A stretch of 9,965 bases of DNA from Synechococcaceae bacterium WB8_1B_136 (GTDB taxonomy: Bacteria; Cyanobacteriota; Cyanobacteriia; PCC-6307; Cyanobiaceae): the NCBI GenBank assembly GCA_010029175.1, contig RGNC01000067.1:1-9965 (forward strand), written 5' to 3'. Each line of letters opens with the position of its first letter. Position 1 is the first letter of the stretch. The notes beneath the pieces are model-generated. The model worked only from the letters and a program-made list of their open reading frames with translations. It did no database searches and was not told the origin of the DNA. Of the stretch, positions 7,167 to 9,965 are shown piece by piece. Made by a program: the position numbers and the translations under genes.

Positions 7167-9965
7167 TTTCGATGCGGCCGGAGCTGCGCCGAGCGAGCTC
7201 AGGGGCTCCCTCACCACGGATCCAGATCGCTTCAGCGATGCCGCCTGGGATCTGCTGCTGGCCAGCCAGGACCAGGCCCGCCGCTGGCGCCACGGGCAGA
7301 TGGATGTGGAGCACCTGCTGCAGGTGCTGCTGGGTGATGCGCGTTTCGCCGCCTGGATCGATCCGCTGCCGATCGATGTGAATCGGCTGCTCGACCGGCT
7401 CGATGACGTCTGCGCGGAGCAACCCACCACGGCTGGACGGGAGCTGTTCATCGGCGACGCCCTGGAGGATCTGCTGGAGCAGGCGGATCGCCGCCGCCGG
7501 GCCTGGGGGTCGCGCCTGCTGGATGTGCCGCATCTGCTGTTGGCCCTGCTGGATGAACCCCGCATCGCCGCCGCTCTGCTGGCGGATGAGGGCCTGAGCG
7601 CGGAACCCCCGCCCCAGGCTTCAGGGCCGGTGCCGGCTCAACCTCAACCTCCAGTCCAGCCTCAAGCTCAGCGTCCGCCCGCCCGCCGCGCTCCCATGGC
7701 CCCGGCGGCCCCCGGCGCCGACGACTGGATCGATGCCGGTGCCCCGCCGGTGTCGCCGGTGTCGCCGGCGCCCCCGCCAGGCCCCGAGCCGGCCGATGGG
7801 GGCCTGCGGCTGGAGCAGGAGCCGGCTGCCCTGGAACTGTTCGGCCGCGATCTCACCGCCGCCGCTCGGGCCGGCGAGCTCGATCCGGTGATCGGTCGCG
7901 ACACCGAAATTCGCAGGCTGATCCAGGTGCTCTCCCGCCGGGGCAAGAACAACCCCGTGCTGATCGGTGAACCCGGCGTTGGCAAAACCGCCATCGCCGA
8001 GCTGCTGGCCCAGCGGATCGTGGCCGGGGAGGTGCCCGATGCCCTCAAGGGCCTGCGCTTGATCGCCCTGGATCTGGGCGCCCTGATCGCCGGAGCCAAG
8101 TTCCGCGGCCAGTTTGAGGAACGGCTGCGCAGCGTGCTCAAGGAGGTGCGAGAGGCTGATGCCGAGCCCGGCAATGGCGTGATCCTGTTCATCGACGAGC
8201 TGCACACGGTGGTGGGCTCGGAGCGCTCCGGCAGCGATGCCGGCAGCATCCTCAAGCCCGCCCTGGCCCGCGGTGATCTGCGCTGCATCGCCGCCACCAC
8301 CCCCGAGGAGTTCAGCCGCACCGTGGAGAAGGATCCGGCCCTCAACCGCCGCTTCCAGCAGGTGCTGATCAAGGAGCCCGGCATCGAGGAGAGCACGTTG
8401 ATCCTGCGGGGCCTCAAGGAGCGCTACGAGCTGCACCACGGTGTGGCCATCACCGATGGCGCGGTGGTGGCGGCCGCCAGGCTGGCGGATCGCTACATCG
8501 CCGATCGCCGCCTGCCCGATTCCGCCATCGATCTGATCGATGAGGCCGCCGCCCAGCTGCGCATGGAGGTGACCTCCAAGCCGCAGGTGGTGGAGGCGGC
8601 CGAGGGCGAGCTGCGCCGCGTGGAACTGGCCTTGCTTTCGGCCGAGGCGGCCCCGGAGGCCGAGCGGGTGGCCCTGCAGGAGCAGCGCCGCCGCGCCAGC
8701 GCAGCCCTGCAGGCCCTGCAGCAGCGCTGGCAGGGGGAGCGGGAGCAGCTGGCGGAGTTGCGGCAGCTCCTGGCCGACGATGAGGCCCTGCGCCAGGCCA
8801 TCGCCGAGGCCGAGCGGGATGGTGATCTGGAGGAGGCCGCCCGGCTCCAGTACGACCAGCTGCATGGGGTGCAGCAGCGCCGTGCCCAGCTGGAGGCGGC
8901 GCTGCAGGCCGATCAACAGGGAGGCCAGTCGCTGCTGCGGGAACAGGTGGAGGAGGGCGACATCGCCGATGTGGTGGCCCGCTGGACCGGCATCCCCGTG
9001 CAGCGGTTGATGGCCGGCGAGCGCCAGAAGCTGCTGGAGCTGGAGGCGCGCCTCGGCGAGCGGGTGATCGGCCAGGCCGAGGCGGTGGCGGCGGTGGCCG
9101 CGGCGATCCGCCGGGCCCGGGCCGGCATGAAGGATCCGCGCCGTCCCGTGGGCTCGTTCCTGTTCCTGGGCCCCACCGGTGTGGGCAAGACCGAACTGGC
9201 CAAGGCCCTGGCCGCCTCCCTGTTCGACGAGGAGGAGGCCCTGGTGCGGCTCGACATGAGTGAGTTCATGGAGCGCAACGCCGTGGCCAGGCTGCTGGGG
9301 GCGCCCCCCGGCTATGTGGGCTACGAGGAGGGCGGCCAGCTCACGGAGGCGGTGCGGCGCCGGCCCTATGCCGTGCTGCTGCTGGATGAGGTGGAGAAGG
9401 CCCACCCGGATGTGTTCAACATCCTGCTGCAGGTGCTCGACGACGGGCGTCTCACCGATTCCCAGGGCCGCACGGTCGACTTCCGCCACACCGTGGTGGT
9501 GATGACCAGCAACCTGGCCAGCCGCGCCATCCTCGATCGGGCCCGCGCCGGCCGGGGGGATGGCGGCCAGGGCGATGCCGGTGAGTCGGCTGCTGGCGAG
9601 GCGGCTGCCCGCGACGCCGAGCTAGCGGAGGCCGTTGATCGGGCCCTGGCCAGCCAGTTCCGGCCGGAGTTTCTCAACCGCATCGATGAGGTGATTCGCT
9701 TCAGCCCCCTGCAACCGGTGGATCTGGAGCGGATCGTGCGGCTGCAGCTGGCTGAGCTGGCCGGGCTGCTGCGGGAGCAGGGCCTGGAGCTGCAGGTCGA
9801 CGCCGCCGTGGCCGCCGATCTGGCGGTGCAGGGCTACGAGCCGGAATACGGCGCCAGGCCGCTGCGGCGGCTGTTGCGGCGGCGCATTGAGAACCCCCTG
9901 GCCACCGAGTTGCTCGAGGAGCGCTTCAGCGGGGCCAGCGGCGTGCGGATCAGCCGCGGGGCTGA
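7156..9965 (+). CDS. clpB: ClpB-type disaggregase, ClpB2-like paralogue (3' end outside window)
   Basis: An AAA+ Hsp100 hexamer that threads aggregated proteins through its pore, normally with DnaK. 936 codons are visible and the frame is open at the window edge, so roughly 20-30 residues should be missing. Domains: two divergent Clp-N repeats (about 24-90 and 95-148), a Pro/Ala/Gln linker (about 150-224), D1 with Walker A GEPGVGKT (271-278), pore loop GAKFRG and Walker B IDE (346-348), and a coiled-coil M-domain (about 470-600), which separates ClpB from ClpC/ClpA. D2 has Walker A GPTGVGKT (672-679), pore loop GYVGYEEGG, Walker B DE (744-745) and FLNRIDE with the arginine finger. No ClpP-docking IGF/L loop is seen. 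Oddities: Walker A of D1 is about 65 residues later than in E. coli ClpB, the pore tyrosine is Phe, and D2 has an Ala/Gly/Asp-rich insertion at about 796-824. ATG 7156 is the only good start; an in-frame TGA lies at 7132. The weak N-domain suggests the second cyanobacterial ClpB rather than heat-inducible ClpB1. Confidence 0.95.
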   Translation, partial: MRSDFDAAGAAPSELRGSLTTDPDRFSDAAWDLLLASQDQARRWRHGQMDVEHLLQVLLGDARFAAWIDPLPIDVNRLLDRLDDVCAEQPTTAGRELFIGDALEDLLEQADRRRRAWGSRLLDVPHLLLALLDEPRIAAALLADEGLSAEPPPQASGPVPAQPQPPVQPQAQRPPARRAPMAPAAPGADDWIDAGAPPVSPVSPAPPPGPEPADGGLRLEQEPAALELFGRDLTAAARAGELDPVIGRDTEIRRLIQVLSRRGKNNPVLIGEPGVGKTAIAELLAQRIVAGEVPDALKGLRLIALDLGALIAGAKFRGQFEERLRSVLKEVREADAEPGNGVILFIDELHTVVGSERSGSDAGSILKPALARGDLRCIAATTPEEFSRTVEKDPALNRRFQQVLIKEPGIEESTLILRGLKERYELHHGVAITDGAVVAAARLADRYIADRRLPDSAIDLIDEAAAQLRMEVTSKPQVVEAAEGELRRVELALLSAEAAPEAERVALQEQRRRASAALQALQQRWQGEREQLAELRQLLADDEALRQAIAEAERDGDLEEAARLQYDQLHGVQQRRAQLEAALQADQQGGQSLLREQVEEGDIADVVARWTGIPVQRLMAGERQKLLELEARLGERVIGQAEAVAAVAAAIRRARAGMKDPRRPVGSFLFLGPTGVGKTELAKALAASLFDEEEALVRLDMSEFMERNAVARLLGAPPGYVGYEEGGQLTEAVRRRPYAVLLLDEVEKAHPDVFNILLQVLDDGRLTDSQGRTVDFRHTVVVMTSNLASRAILDRARAGRGDGGQGDAGESAAGEAAARDAELAEAVDRALASQFRPEFLNRIDEVIRFSPLQPVDLERIVRLQLAELAGLLREQGLELQVDAAVAADLAVQGYEPEYGARPLRRLLRRRIENPLATELLEERFSGASGVRISRGA
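7741..7767 (+). repeat. Short in-frame tandem repeat in the clpB linker
   Basis: Two perfect copies of the 9-mer GTGTCGCCG (7750-7758 and 7759-7767), preceded by a degenerate third copy (7741-7749), encode a Val-Ser-Pro repeat at residues 199-204. The unit keeps the reading frame, so copy number could vary between strains without breaking the gene. Confidence 0.7.

Noticed and set aside
7621..9489. A 622-codon open frame on the minus strand opposite clpB
   Set aside because: The plus strand here is unmistakably ClpB with both Walker pairs. The antisense product is His/Gly/Leu/Gln-rich without any family motif, the usual by-product of strong GC bias at third codon positions.

Overview
The window reads as a chromosomal segment of a high-GC alpha-cyanobacterium of the Synechococcus/Cyanobium/Prochlorococcus group. 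The grounds are protein content and style: a picocyanobacterial-type enolase and ArgJ, an ABC1-type kinase, a ClpB with a cyanobacterial ClpB2-like divergent N-terminus, strongly GC-biased third codon positions, very short intergenic gaps and almost no Shine-Dalgarno sequences. I see no rRNA, tRNA, CRISPR, insertion sequence, phage gene or attachment site.

Layout: (1) 1-66, last codons of gatB. (2) 86-634, a Uma2-family (DUF820) putative nuclease; its 3' end overlaps the 3' end of coaE (minus strand, 591-1247) by 44 bp. (3) coaE and argJ (plus, from 1315) are divergent across 67 bp. argJ is interrupted near position 2400 by a frameshift: its conserved C-terminus continues in another frame to 2519. 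(4) 2573-5337 is a tight four-gene plus-strand run: a one-helix membrane protein with a Pro/Ala-rich tail, a 109-residue coiled-coil-type protein, an ABC1/AarF/UbiB kinase, and a small CBU_0592-type membrane protein. The last two junctions overlap by one base (TGATG). (5) eno on the minus strand (5334-6629) converges on that run, the stop codons sharing a CTAG. (6) eno diverges from gloA (6765-7166), whose stop overlaps the start of a long clpB paralogue (7156 to past the window end) by 11 bp.

Functionally the window mixes housekeeping metabolism (tRNA-dependent amidation, coenzyme A, arginine, glycolysis), stress or detoxification functions (glyoxalase I, disaggregase) and a kinase operon probably connected with membrane or quinone physiology. 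The region is mostly ordinary core genome. I do not see a new defence or mobile system. The most actionable anomaly is the argJ frameshift. The most interesting biology is the uncharacterised kinase gene cluster and the remodelled ClpB paralogue, which has about 60 extra residues between N-domain and D1 and about 19 extra in D2.
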